This document shows, piece after piece, positions 45,944 to 54,605 of a stretch of DNA of 64,000 nucleotides (position 1 is its first letter; each line of letters begins with the position of its first letter). Origin of the DNA: Thiosymbion sp942492625 (GTDB lineage Bacteria; Pseudomonadota; Gammaproteobacteria; Chromatiales; Chromatiaceae); assembly GCA_942492625.1 (NCBI GenBank), contig CALOFM010000015.1, forward strand, positions 39,074 through 103,073, read 5' to 3'. A program made the position numbers and the translations under genes. Below the pieces are notes generated by a model that saw only the letters and a program-made list of their open reading frames with translations, had not been told where the DNA came from and did not search any database.

Positions 45944-46667
45944 GACATGGTCCTCTCGGTTGATGGCTAAGATCTCGTTGTCGAGGTAGCAATACGGGTT
46001 GATGCACGCTGTGCGCATCGGAACTCCGGTTGTCGTTCCAGACTGTGTGCACGACGAGCCAACGGTGTGTTCTCTTTGTGGGACACGGGGTCAGGTTGAG
46101 AGTGTAGACCGTCTGGCGAAGGTATACGCTCGAAGAATGTGCGTGATATCGCTATGGAATGACGGCGTAAACCGAACAGAATGCGAGGCTGGACCGCCAA
46201 ATATTCAGCTTATTTAGCTACGCAGTCGCTGCTCAATCGGTGGCCGATTTAGCGCGTTGCGGGCGGTGCAGGAGCCTTCCCCCGGACTGGCCACGATTGG
46301 GACATGCCGGACGGTGACCTCGGCTAGGTAAATTTCAGCAAAGGTCCACAAGAGCCAGTTTCAGTATGTCGATCCACAGCTCGGTTGTTGCGAAAATCAA
46401 ACAGACTTCTCGATAGGCGGCTTACTTCCGTTGAGGGTCGTTGTCGGACGTAACGGTTGGACGTTCGTCTCGACGGGTGTAACAACCCCTGACACTTAAG
46501 CTGATAGGCCCTGCAGCGTCTACTCTGGATCGTCTACCGTCCTTCCCGTTCATCACGTGCGCTTCGAAGAGTCGAGATGCTGGCTAAGAATCGCGCCTTG
46601 AGTTGCCGATCGACACATCTTACGCTGAATGCGAAGCCGTCCCCGATGGACGGATGGGTGAATTCCA
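45944..46667. other. Intergenic region, nothing recognised
   Basis: 724 bases between a minus-strand gene and the lipoprotein gene. Only short, unconvincing open frames are present, and no repeat with a partner elsewhere was recognised apart from general similarity to other spacer DNA of the window. Confidence 0.4.
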
Positions 46668-47123
46668 ATGCAAACCATCGCCACACCAGTTCTACATAGA
46701 CGACCCAGCCGATCGTCGCCACTACTGCTAACAACCATGGGACTCGCGTTGCTGGCAGGACTTACCTTGGCCGGGTGTGGGGCAAAACGGCCGTTTATCT
46801 ACGAAGGCGGGCCAAGCGCTCAGCGGGAAATCGATGAGTGCATGCGTTTAGCACGGGCGAGCGGGGCCGATGCGGGTAAGGTTGGTGACGTCGCTCGCAG
46901 TACGGCAACGGGTGCGGTTATCGGGGGAGCGGCGACTGGCGTTTACGGTGCTGTCCGCGGATACAGTGACGTAGGCAACCGTGCGGCGGCGGGTGCAGCT
47001 GCCGGTGCGGCAGCAGGAGTGATTCGTGGCAGCGTGCGTGCCAGCGAGCCAAGCGGTACCTTCAAGGGATATGTCGACCGTTGCCTTGCTGATCGCGGCT
47101 TCGATGTGATTGGCTGGAATTGA
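46668..47123 (+). CDS. Glycine-zipper lipoprotein
   Basis: A 151-residue putative lipoprotein. The hydrophobic segment LLLTTMGLALLAGLTLAGC ends in a lipobox (LAGC, Cys about residue 37), so it is predicted to be lipidated and outer-membrane linked. A glycine-zipper stretch follows (ATGAVIGGAATGVYGAVRG and AAAGAAAGAAAGVIRG). The C-terminus (YVDRCLADRGFDVIGW) matches many small Gram-negative envelope lipoproteins. Function is unknown. Confidence 0.78.
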   Translation: MQTIATPVLHRRPSRSSPLLLTTMGLALLAGLTLAGCGAKRPFIYEGGPSAQREIDECMRLARASGADAGKVGDVARSTATGAVIGGAATGVYGAVRGYSDVGNRAAAGAAAGAAAGVIRGSVRASEPSGTFKGYVDRCLADRGFDVIGWN

Positions 47124-47215
47124 TCGATGATCGCGTTTAGTCGCTGCTCATAGCTACCTCGTGGGACACCATCGCTGTCAGAAATGTATGCTCATTTAGA
47201 CAAATGAATATTTTT

Positions 47216-48786
47216 ACTGAAGTTTCTTACTTTCATGATGCCACGAGCCGCATGACCGTTGAGATCAAAGGATTTCGATCTGCTTTGCCGGGGTCCTGGC
47301 AATCGATACCGAAACCCTCCTTTGCGAGTTGCCTGGCGAGGGATCTTCGCACATCTGCGAAGGCATATTCCGTGGTATTTTCGGAAGCGTATCGTCGGAT
47401 TGGAGCTTGGTTCAAGTGTTCGGCATAAATCCAGGCGATGGTGGTTGCCGCCATGCAGAAGTGGAGATGATTGGTCACCGCGTCGGGGTTTCTGGTCTGG
47501 GTGTGGGAGCTGCCGATCTCCTGCTTGATCTCTCGGAAACCAGCCTCGATTTTCCACCTGGCGGCATAGTATTCGATGATCTGCTCGACGCTCAGATCCA
47601 GATCCGTGGTCATCAGCGCGACACATTGGGTCTTGCGGTAGACCCACACGACGCGCACACGGCACCGCAGGGTCTTGAGCATCACGATCCGCTCGGCGGC
47701 TTGCACCTCACGCAGGGCGCCGTAGACATGCACCGTATAGGTCTTGGCCTGCTCGCGCATGGCCGCGGCCAGGTCCGCGGCGTTTCCGAGCCGTTTGCCG
47801 TATTTCCGCGGTCTTCCTGGCCGACCGGCGAGTGGTTCGGGGATGGCGTAGAGGGCGGCATTGACCCGCAGGCGCGAGAGCAGATCGACGCGTCCGCCCA
47901 GTCGCTCACGCAGCGGCTTGAACAGTCCGTTGTTGCCGAACCAGCTGTCGGCGACCACCAAGATCGGCGCCTCGGCGAAGACGCCACCCAAGCGCCCGAT
48001 CAGCTCGACGGCCTGCGCAAACTTGCTGCGAAAGACCACCGCCTTGCCGCGCACCCGGATACAAGCGCTACGCAAGCTCTTGCGGCGCAGGTAAAACGCG
48101 AAGGCCAACGGCACACAGCTCCAGCGTCCGTGAATCCGCATGAGCAGCCCCACCGTGACGATGGTCTGCGCCCAAGGCCAGCGTGTCTGACTCGTCTTCG
48201 CCGCATGGTCGAACGTCCTTTGGCAGGCGAAGATCTTCTTGCCCGTCTTCGGGTTGATGGAATCGTCGAGCCCCGGCAGCAACCGTCCGGCAACCAACGG
48301 GCTGGGGATCGCCCGCCACAGCGCCTCCCGGACGCCATCCCACGGCAGCTTCACCGAGGCCATGAAGGTGTAGTAACGCCATTGGGCGATACTCACCCCG
48401 AACAGCGTCTCGATGGCACGCAGCAGATTCGAGGTGCGTGAGATGGTGATCGGCACCAGGATCGCTTTGAGCGTCAGCACAAACCAATGAAAGCGCTCCT
48501 GGCCATTGTCCGTGAGTGGAAAAACGAATTGGAAATCGCGGGCGAGGGTGCGTAAGATGGGCATCGAATAGGGGCTCTTTTCGCTGGATAATCATTGTGT
48601 TAAGCAACTTTGATTATACCGCGTATTGAGCCCTTATTCGCGATTAAATGCTTGATTTCGACTTGAATAAACGCGCCATCGCGGTTAATGAATCTAATCG
48701 AGCAATAGCTATTCAGTGAATGCTAATATACCGCGCCCATTCATGCTCGCTTATATTCTAACGCCGCAAAAGTACAAAACTTCAGT
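47216..48786. mobile_element. IS4-type insertion sequence
   Basis: The ends are defined by 18-bp imperfect inverted repeats (16 matches): 47216-47233 beginning ACTGAAGTTT and 48769-48786 ending AAACTTCAGT. About 1.57 kb, with one transposase on the minus strand. The stretch 48565-48768 inside the element is AT-rich and non-coding. No target duplication is recognisable in the immediate flanks. Confidence 0.75.
47233..48564 (-). CDS. IS4-family transposase
   Basis: A 443-residue DDE transposase. First Asp in GLDDSINPKTGKKIFACQ, second in ILVVADSWFGNNGLFK, and the Glu in YAARWKIEAGFREIKQ, which fits the Y-2-R-3-E-6-K signature of IS4. It is full length and in one frame, so the element may still be mobile. 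The stop touches the left terminal repeat. Confidence 0.88.
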   Translation of the reverse strand: MPILRTLARDFQFVFPLTDNGQERFHWFVLTLKAILVPITISRTSNLLRAIETLFGVSIAQWRYYTFMASVKLPWDGVREALWRAIPSPLVAGRLLPGLDDSINPKTGKKIFACQRTFDHAAKTSQTRWPWAQTIVTVGLLMRIHGRWSCVPLAFAFYLRRKSLRSACIRVRGKAVVFRSKFAQAVELIGRLGGVFAEAPILVVADSWFGNNGLFKPLRERLGGRVDLLSRLRVNAALYAIPEPLAGRPGRPRKYGKRLGNAADLAAAMREQAKTYTVHVYGALREVQAAERIVMLKTLRCRVRVVWVYRKTQCVALMTTDLDLSVEQIIEYYAARWKIEAGFREIKQEIGSSHTQTRNPDAVTNHLHFCMAATTIAWIYAEHLNQAPIRRYASENTTEYAFADVRRSLARQLAKEGFGIDCQDPGKADRNPLISTVMRLVAS

Positions 48787-49216
48787 TTGGTGAGACGGCC
48801 TACGAAATCAAAATAGCACGTGGTCCAGTTGATACCGTTCACTAGTTACCAATGTTACTACCTTTTTCTTCGTTCAATAAGTTGCTTAATACGAATAAAA
48901 AGCTAACGCAAAGGACAAGTCGTTTGAGCGAAGCGAGCCATGACTTGTCCTTGTAGTTGGACGAGCCCGACGAGCTGTAGCCCGACCTCTATAGAAGCAA
49001 ATATCTTTTTTGGGTTGCTCCGCGCGTAACGGCTGCAAGGAGCGCCGATAGAGACTCGGCACGTTCGGCTAGAACGGATGAACCGGAGCCGGAACGAGCG
49101 GCCTGGCTCGCTTCGCTCGTTCACGTCCACTCCCGGCCCAGTTATCCTATCGTTATCCCCATCTCTGATGTCTCCTTTGGGTCGTTCTCGGACCATGTAT
49201 ACAGTATCGGAGGGAT
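48787..49216. other. Intergenic region with nested inverted repeats
   Basis: 430 bases, no gene. A perfect 11-bp inverted repeat AAGGACAAGTC/GACTTGTCCTT lies at 48911-48921 and 48942-48952. Its loop holds GAGCGAAGCGAGCC (48926-48939), which is perfectly complementary to 49105-49118. Two alternative RNA folds are possible. Confidence 0.5.
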
Positions 49217-49217
49217 G

Positions 49218-49241
49218 AAAAACCCCGGCGCTTTGGCCGGG
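49218..49241 (-). terminator. Rho-independent terminator of the H-NS-like gene
   Basis: On the minus strand: CCCGGC, six-base loop, GCCGGG, then G and a run of five T. Thirty bases after the hns-like stop. Confidence 0.8.
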
Positions 49242-49270
49242 CTTGTCGAGGGACGAACGGTGTTCCTGTC

Positions 49271-49676
49271 TCAGGCTACTTGCTTCAAGCAGTTCGACTT
49301 GAACGCCTCACGCTGCGCTTTGTCAGTCGCGTCGTATCCTTCCGCTTCCATCTTTTGTCGTAACCACGACGGCAGAGGTCCACGCGAGTAGCCGCGTTCC
49401 GAATTGTCGGGATCAATGTAGCGGGGGATATTCTGCGGAGTGGCCCACTCTGGACGCTTTCCGTCTCCCTTTACGAAGCTCAGCGAACACCTCATCGACG
49501 GTGTAACCGCGCTCGGAGATTTGGTCGCGTATTTCCTTGGCGAAGTCCGCAAGCTCAGCGGAACGCCGCTGCTTCAGTGCCAACGCAAGCGCCTTCTTAT
49601 CGGCTTCGATCTGTGTAAGTTGTTCCTGGATCTGGTCGACGGAAAGATCCTCAAGCTCTTTTTGCTTTTTGGGCAT
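49271..49676 (-). pseudogene. H-NS-like nucleoid protein, one frameshift
   Basis: The N-terminal half (from 49676) is MPKKQKELEDLSVDQIQEQL followed by a coiled-coil oligomerisation domain with ADFAKEIRDQISERGYTVDEV. The C-terminal half is in another frame: GDGKRPEWATPQNIPRYIDPDN and YSRGPLPSWLRQKMEAEGYD, resembling the H-NS DNA-binding region of purple-bacterial homologues. The frame changes near 49465-49475 in a short homopolymer run. Joined, it makes about 134 residues, the normal H-NS size. H-NS proteins silence acquired DNA, so loss here would matter, but a one-base sequencing error is equally plausible. A good terminator follows. Confidence 0.75.
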
Positions 49677-50151
49677 TCGCTATCTCCAAACGGTCTCTTT
49701 ATTAGTTACTCACGCAGATCGAATAATTCGGCTGCGCTGTTATTGTAGTCTAATAAAAAGACGTTCAAAGGGCCAGATGGTTCCCCTATCACTCGGGCAG
49801 CGGAATTACGCCTGCTTTTCTTCTACGACTTTGAGCAGCTCCAGCCCTTCGTTGCGCTAACGATTCCTCTCTTGGGGAAACCGGATGCAACGTCCATTGC
49901 CTAGAAACAGTCAGTTTCAGCATCGCTTCAAGATCATCCGTGTTCTTGTTGTCGGGGTAGAGAGACTCTTGATGTCGTCTTCCTGCGACAGCATCACGAG
50001 CCTCCTGTCGTGGACCGAATACAATAGGCCGTTGGGGGTCCTTGACGATGATGGTGCAGGACTCAATCGCCTTTTTCTCTCCGTTTACGCCACTGCTCCT
50101 ACAACCCGCCGTTGTTTGTCACGGCGGGCGGATCAGGAAGGACGACTCCTG
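49677..50151. other. Intergenic region before ihfB
   Basis: About 475 bases without a supported gene. Some open frames are long but have no recognisable homology. The 3' side holds the 26-bp palindrome listed next. Confidence 0.4.
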
Positions 50152-50177
50152 GTCGCAAAAAGTATACTTTTTGCGAC
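50152..50177. promoter_or_regulatory. Perfect 26-bp palindrome, candidate operator
   Basis: GTCGCAAAAAGTA followed by its exact complement TACTTTTTGCGAC, with no spacer. It lies 182 bases upstream of the ihfB ATG. The uninterrupted AAAAAGTATACTTTTT core is like operators of small dimeric repressors, such as XRE-type antitoxins. No such gene is next to it. Confidence 0.6.
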
Positions 50178-50359
50178 ACATCGGCCAGGCCGATCAACGT
50201 GTCACGCAGCGGCTAAAATCCGTGGTGATAAAAAGAGGCAGGGAAACCTGGTCCCGCCGCTTCGGGCAGGATTCTTCTGGTTCGCCTACATTGCCCAGGG
50301 TAACATTCCGACAATCCGATGGCTTCGGATCGGCACTTCTACGACGGGAAGAATCAAGA

Positions 50360-50650
50360 ATGACGAAGTCGGACCTAATCGACCTCATGGCGAGCGAGCA
50401 GAGCAACCTCAGCGAACGCGACGTGGAGTTTGCCGTCAAGGCCATGTTGCAGCAGATGAGCGATGCGCTGGCGTCGGGCGAGCGAATCGAAATCCGAGGC
50501 TTCGGCAGCTACAAACTGCATTTCCGTCCGCCTCGTATCGGGCGTAATCCGAAGACCGGCGGGACCGTTGCCTTGCCCGCCAAGTATGTCCCTCACTTCA
50601 AGCCTGGCAAGGAGTTGCGGGAGCGGGTCGACACCACGACGGCTGCCTAG
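50360..50650 (+). CDS. ihfB: Integration host factor beta-type protein
   Basis: A 96-residue DNA-bending protein. MTKSDLIDLMASEQSNLSERDVEFAVKAML is the dimerisation half; ERIEIRGFGSYKLHFRPPRIGRNPKTGGTV contains the beta-arm with the conserved IGRNPKTG tip. IHF forms a heterodimer and helps NifA loop to sigma-54 promoters, so it may act on the nif promoters in this window. The ATG at 50360 follows GGGAAGAATCAAG. The upstream extension of the frame is not protein-like. Confidence 0.9.
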   Translation: MTKSDLIDLMASEQSNLSERDVEFAVKAMLQQMSDALASGERIEIRGFGSYKLHFRPPRIGRNPKTGGTVALPAKYVPHFKPGKELRERVDTTTAA

Positions 50651-50853
50651 CATCGCAGTCGCTCGACAGAGTTCCTGAGCTGACTTTCCTCGCAGCTAGA
50701 GGCCTGGATCTGAAGGATGCCTGCTAGCTCCGGAGACGACCCATAACCGACCTCGGTAATTGGTTTTCTCGTAAACGCCCTGACCCTCTCGATGTGGCGC
50801 TTATGACGCCGCATCCTTACCGTTCAAGAAAACGTTTTTCGGAGGTTAGCAAC

Positions 50854-51024
50854 ATGACCTTTCGCGTGAGTACCTTGATCACCGCCGGAATGTTCGGCGC
50901 TCTGCTTCTTGTTAGCTCCATCATCCCGGTTCACGCTGGAGACGGCTGCGGCAAAGACCAAAAAGACAAATCCACGTCCAGCCTGTCAACGTCCGCAGTC
51001 TCCACTTACGAACGCCTTGGTTGA
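50854..51024 (+). CDS. Small exported protein
   Basis: A 56-residue protein with a strong ribosome site (CGGAGGTTAGCAAC) and a signal peptide (STLITAGMFGALLLVSSIIPVHAG). The mature part is about 30 residues, polar, with one Cys (DGCGKDQKDK). I do not recognise a family. Support comes from the ribosome site plus a convincing secretion signal. Confidence 0.6.
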   Translation: MTFRVSTLITAGMFGALLLVSSIIPVHAGDGCGKDQKDKSTSSLSTSAVSTYERLG

Positions 51025-51387
51025 ATGTGGCAGGGTGCGCCTGATCCCGCGCCCTCCTCCTTCCTCGGGTCTGTTGGTCCGCCTTAATCTACCGTAGATA
51101 CCCCGACTCGCGACGAAAGCCTGCTACACCATTCCTACTGCCTACACAGTTCGATATCGACCCATTGCTGTCCTTCGCGGTCTCGCCCCTGAACGCCCGG
51201 ATTGTCCCTACAGACACTGGCGCTGAGGTACCTTGGTAGGCAGTTACCGCCAGTTGTAGACATCGGTGCTTCTTTGCGCTCGAAGGTCCACAAACTAGTA
51301 CAGATCGGACACTCACCACGTCCACAGGTGTGCATTGACTGTCCTCGGATTTTTACCTGAGCGCCATTGAGGAATTACGCTTCCCCT
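51025..51387. other. Intergenic region, nothing recognised
   Basis: 363 bases between convergent genes. Contains the motif CCATTGCTGTCCTTCGCGG (about 51165), similar to spacer repeats near 8890 and 10255. Confidence 0.4.
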
Positions 51388-53451
51388 TTAATCTTTACTT
51401 GGTATGACTAACGTTTTTTTTTTTTCGTACTCCGCGCGAAGCAGACGACGCATGACTTTGTTGGACGCAGTCCGGGGCAGCGTATCCGTTATTACCACGT
51501 CATGTATCTTGAACAGCGGGTTCAGCATGGTTCGGATAGCCTCCTGCATGTCGGCTTTTAACGCTTCCGCCTCCACTCCGCTCGGTTCCGTAGGTACCGC
51601 GTAGATAACTAGCAGGGCGGGCCCACCGGCGGGCGGCGAAACGGCAATGGCAGCAGTCTCCTTCACTGCGGCCACTTTGTTGGTCACTTCTTCGATTTGC
51701 AGGGAACTAACCTTGATACCGCCCAGGTTCATGGAGTCATCTACTCTCCCTTGGGCCTTGAAGTAGCCATTGGCCAGGCGTTGCATCTGGTCGCCGTGCC
51801 GGCGCAGGACCTGCCCCTTAGGCCCTGGAGGGCAGCCCGCATAATAGACCTCGTGGTGGTCTCTGTTGAGTAGGGTTTGCGACTGCCCCATGGCCGGTGG
51901 CACCAGGTACAGCTCGCCCATCTCAGAGGCCTGACCCTTTTCATCCGCAATGACAAACTCGTAGCCTAAGGCCGCGGTGGAAAAGGTGGCCGGGATGGAG
52001 GGTTGGATCACGATGCCGGCGACGTAGCCGCCCCCAAGCTCCGTTCCGCCGCAGTACTCGATGATGGGCTTGTACCCGGCCAGATACATGAGGTACAGCA
52101 TGTCGTGGGGATTGGAGCATTCGCCGGAGGAGCTGAATGCTCGGATCTGCGACCAGTCCAGGCCCTTCATGCACTCGGTGGATTTCCAGGCCCGGACAAT
52201 GGAGGGCACGAGGCCCAACATGGTCACCCCCGCCTGCTGGACGAACCGTCCGAATTCCCGGGTGGTGGGCGCTCCATAGTAAAGGGCGAACGTCGCCTTG
52301 TTCATGAGTGCGCTGTAGACCAGCCAAGGACCCATCATCCATCCCAGGTTGGTCGGCCAGCACACCACATCGCCCGGATGGATATCATGGTGCAAATGGG
52401 CATCGATCGCCGACTTCAAGGGCGTTGTCTGGTCCCAGGGAATGGCCTTGGGCTGGCCCGTGGTGCCCGAAGAGAACAGGATCGTCGTATAGGACCCGGG
52501 TTCCCGAACCACCGTGGTAAATGAATCCTCATCCGGCAGGAAATCGTCCCACGCCATATCATCCGGCCGCAGCTCGCAACCCAGGGAATCCCCGGCCGGC
52601 ACGACTATCGTTCTCGGAGCCTTTGCTTCCTTTAGCTTTTCGTACAGGGAAAGCTGCTTACCCAGGCGCAGGCTGTAGTCCTGAGTGAAAACCAATTCCG
52701 CGTCGGCGATCTGCAGGCGGATGCCGATCTCGTCGGGGGTAAAGCTGTCCGCAACCGTTACCACCTCGTAGCCGGACGCGATGACGCCCAGGAAGACCGC
52801 GACCGCTTCCACCGTCATGGGCATGCAGATTCCGATCCGCGTCCCAGTCCGGATTTCCAATTCTTGGAGGCCGTTGGCAACTCGAAAAACCAGGGAGCGC
52901 AGCTCGGCTACGGACATACGCTGCAGCACCCCGCCTTCGGCCTGATAAACAATGGCCGCGGAGTCACCCGGAGCGCTGAAACAACTGTCCACGATATTCA
53001 GCTCGGCCCCTGTGAGCCAGCGAGCTTGTTCCGTCCCCGCCGAGGTATCCAACACCGATGTGTAGGTCTTCTTGAACCTGACTTCCATCCGGTTGACCAT
53101 GGTCTCCCAGAAGGCGGCTTTGTCGGTAATGGACCACCGGTACAGGTCGCTATAATCGTTTCGGCACGAAGCCTTCATCAGCCAGGCGATATTGCTGGCA
53201 CGGATCGTACGCTTGTCCGGGAGCCAACCCGGGGCCAGCCCCTCTGCCCGCTCTTTTTCGCTATATACCTGCGTGTAAAAATAATGATGGACCTCAAACG
53301 AACGTTCCGGACCCAGCATGTCCCGGCAGACCTGTTGCCAGATCTCCGCCGAAGGCCGGAACGAGTCAATTCCCTGCGCCTGCTTGATAAGCTCATTCGT
53401 CTCGGCTGGAGTCAATCCGAGTTCAACGAGTACTTGCTTATCCGGTTTCAT
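51388..53451 (-). CDS. AMP-forming acyl-CoA synthetase
   Basis: A 687-residue adenylate-forming enzyme related to acetyl/acetoacetyl-CoA synthetases and plant AAE17/18-type proteins. It has an extra N-terminal helical region (residues 1-100). Core motifs: TTILFSSGTTGQPKAIPWD (P-loop, about residue 315), EYCGGTELGGGYV (A5), NLGGIKVSSLQIEEV (A8) and LPRTASNKVMRRLLR (A10 Lys). It activates a carboxylic acid as an adenylate and then a CoA thioester. The substrate is unknown. The start overlaps the stop of the upstream dehydrogenase by 14 bases, so the two probably serve one pathway. Confidence 0.85.
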   Translation of the reverse strand: MKPDKQVLVELGLTPAETNELIKQAQGIDSFRPSAEIWQQVCRDMLGPERSFEVHHYFYTQVYSEKERAEGLAPGWLPDKRTIRASNIAWLMKASCRNDYSDLYRWSITDKAAFWETMVNRMEVRFKKTYTSVLDTSAGTEQARWLTGAELNIVDSCFSAPGDSAAIVYQAEGGVLQRMSVAELRSLVFRVANGLQELEIRTGTRIGICMPMTVEAVAVFLGVIASGYEVVTVADSFTPDEIGIRLQIADAELVFTQDYSLRLGKQLSLYEKLKEAKAPRTIVVPAGDSLGCELRPDDMAWDDFLPDEDSFTTVVREPGSYTTILFSSGTTGQPKAIPWDQTTPLKSAIDAHLHHDIHPGDVVCWPTNLGWMMGPWLVYSALMNKATFALYYGAPTTREFGRFVQQAGVTMLGLVPSIVRAWKSTECMKGLDWSQIRAFSSSGECSNPHDMLYLMYLAGYKPIIEYCGGTELGGGYVAGIVIQPSIPATFSTAALGYEFVIADEKGQASEMGELYLVPPAMGQSQTLLNRDHHEVYYAGCPPGPKGQVLRRHGDQMQRLANGYFKAQGRVDDSMNLGGIKVSSLQIEEVTNKVAAVKETAAIAVSPPAGGPALLVIYAVPTEPSGVEAEALKADMQEAIRTMLNPLFKIHDVVITDTLPRTASNKVMRRLLRAEYEKKKTLVIPSKD

Positions 53452-54406
53452 GTGTTTTTTGTTGCCCGTAAATCACTTTGATGAGCTCGGCCAGCTTTTC
53501 ATCGCGCCATTGAGCCAGCTCTTGGGTGCTCCGATCCTTCAATGATTCCCGGACCCCCTGAATAGCGGCCTCTTGGGCCGCTTGTGGAATCTCGGTCCAA
53601 CCCGCCATGTCTTTCCAGTACTCGGTGAAAACAGGCTTGAACTGCTGAAAGAAATGCTCATATCCGCCGTCTCCCCCGCCCAGATGGTAGATGAGATGCT
53701 GGCCCATGAGCGCCCACCGGATCCCAGGTCCGGCGGATAGCGCCTTGTCCACATCCTCGGCGCTGGCCACGCCTTGTTCCACCAAGTGTAGCGCCTCCCG
53801 CCATACGGCGGCGGCCAGCCGGTTGGCTATGTGCCCTGACACTTCCTTTCGAAGAGTGATCGGGACCTTGCCCAGGGCCAGGAAAAATGTACGCATCTTA
53901 TCCATGACGGCGGGGTTCGTTTGCATGCCGGGAACCAGCTCAACAAGGGGCACCATGTGGGGAGGGTTAAAAGGGTGAGCGATCAGGGAGCGCTCCGGGC
54001 TCCGGAGCGCCTTCTGCATCTCTGTAATCAGCAGGCCTGAAGAGCTGCTGGCAATAATGGCTGACGGAGCGACATGCTTTTCCAACTCCGCGAGCACCTC
54101 CTTTTTTGCCTCATATCTCTCGATGATCGACTCCTGTACCAGGTCAGCGCTTTCCCCCAGCCGGGCGAGGCTGTCCACCGTTCTTATCCGCTCTTTAGCG
54201 TCCTGAACCATAGCGCCGTCCAGCAGGCCGAACCGCACCAAGTCGTCGAGGTACCCGCGCGACTTTGCAAGGCCGTTTCGGGGCGCTTCGTCATCGATGT
54301 CGTACATCGCGACCTCCAACCCTCGACCTGCGTAAAACGCGGCCCAGCTGACCCCGATAATCCCGCATCCCAGTATGCCCACGCTTTTGAAACTGGTATC
54401 TGTCAT
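53438..54406 (-). CDS. 3-hydroxyacyl-CoA dehydrogenase family oxidoreductase
   Basis: A 322-residue NAD-dependent dehydrogenase of the 3-hydroxyacyl-CoA/L-carnitine/L-gulonate dehydrogenase family. Rossmann motif VGILGCGIIGVSWAAFYAG (residues 8-26) with the NAD-discriminating Asp in MYDID. SSSSG and AHPFNPPHMVPLVELVPG lie around the catalytic His and Asn. The C-terminal domain contains GHIANRLAAAVWREALHLVE. Start chosen at 54406 with GGAGAGA upstream. Size and the HPFNPPHMVPLVE form favour the carnitine/hydroxyacid branch over fatty-acid oxidation; the substrate is unproven. Confidence 0.85.
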   Translation of the reverse strand: MTDTSFKSVGILGCGIIGVSWAAFYAGRGLEVAMYDIDDEAPRNGLAKSRGYLDDLVRFGLLDGAMVQDAKERIRTVDSLARLGESADLVQESIIERYEAKKEVLAELEKHVAPSAIIASSSSGLLITEMQKALRSPERSLIAHPFNPPHMVPLVELVPGMQTNPAVMDKMRTFFLALGKVPITLRKEVSGHIANRLAAAVWREALHLVEQGVASAEDVDKALSAGPGIRWALMGQHLIYHLGGGDGGYEHFFQQFKPVFTEYWKDMAGWTEIPQAAQEAAIQGVRESLKDRSTQELAQWRDEKLAELIKVIYGQQKTHETG

Positions 54407-54605
54407 GGATCTCTCTCCGTTCTGTGACCTCAAGATTACCTGGTTCGACTACAGATTGATGCCAGGGGCCCGTTGCTCAGTGGCCAGGGTCTATTCGCCC
54501 GCATGACATGCGTATTAGAAGCTCTCAACCGAGGTCGCAAGGCGTTCCTGGGTCTTTCCGAGAAAGCGATAGCCAATAGGGACCGCTCGACAATAGCGAA
54601 AAGAA

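Noticed and set aside
47329..48441. 370-codon open frame opposite the IS4 transposase
   Set aside because: Antisense shadow; the transposase frame contains the DDE residues.
48903..49196. Open frame between the IS4 element and hns
   Set aside because: Covers the inverted repeats, has no ribosome site and no protein-like sequence.
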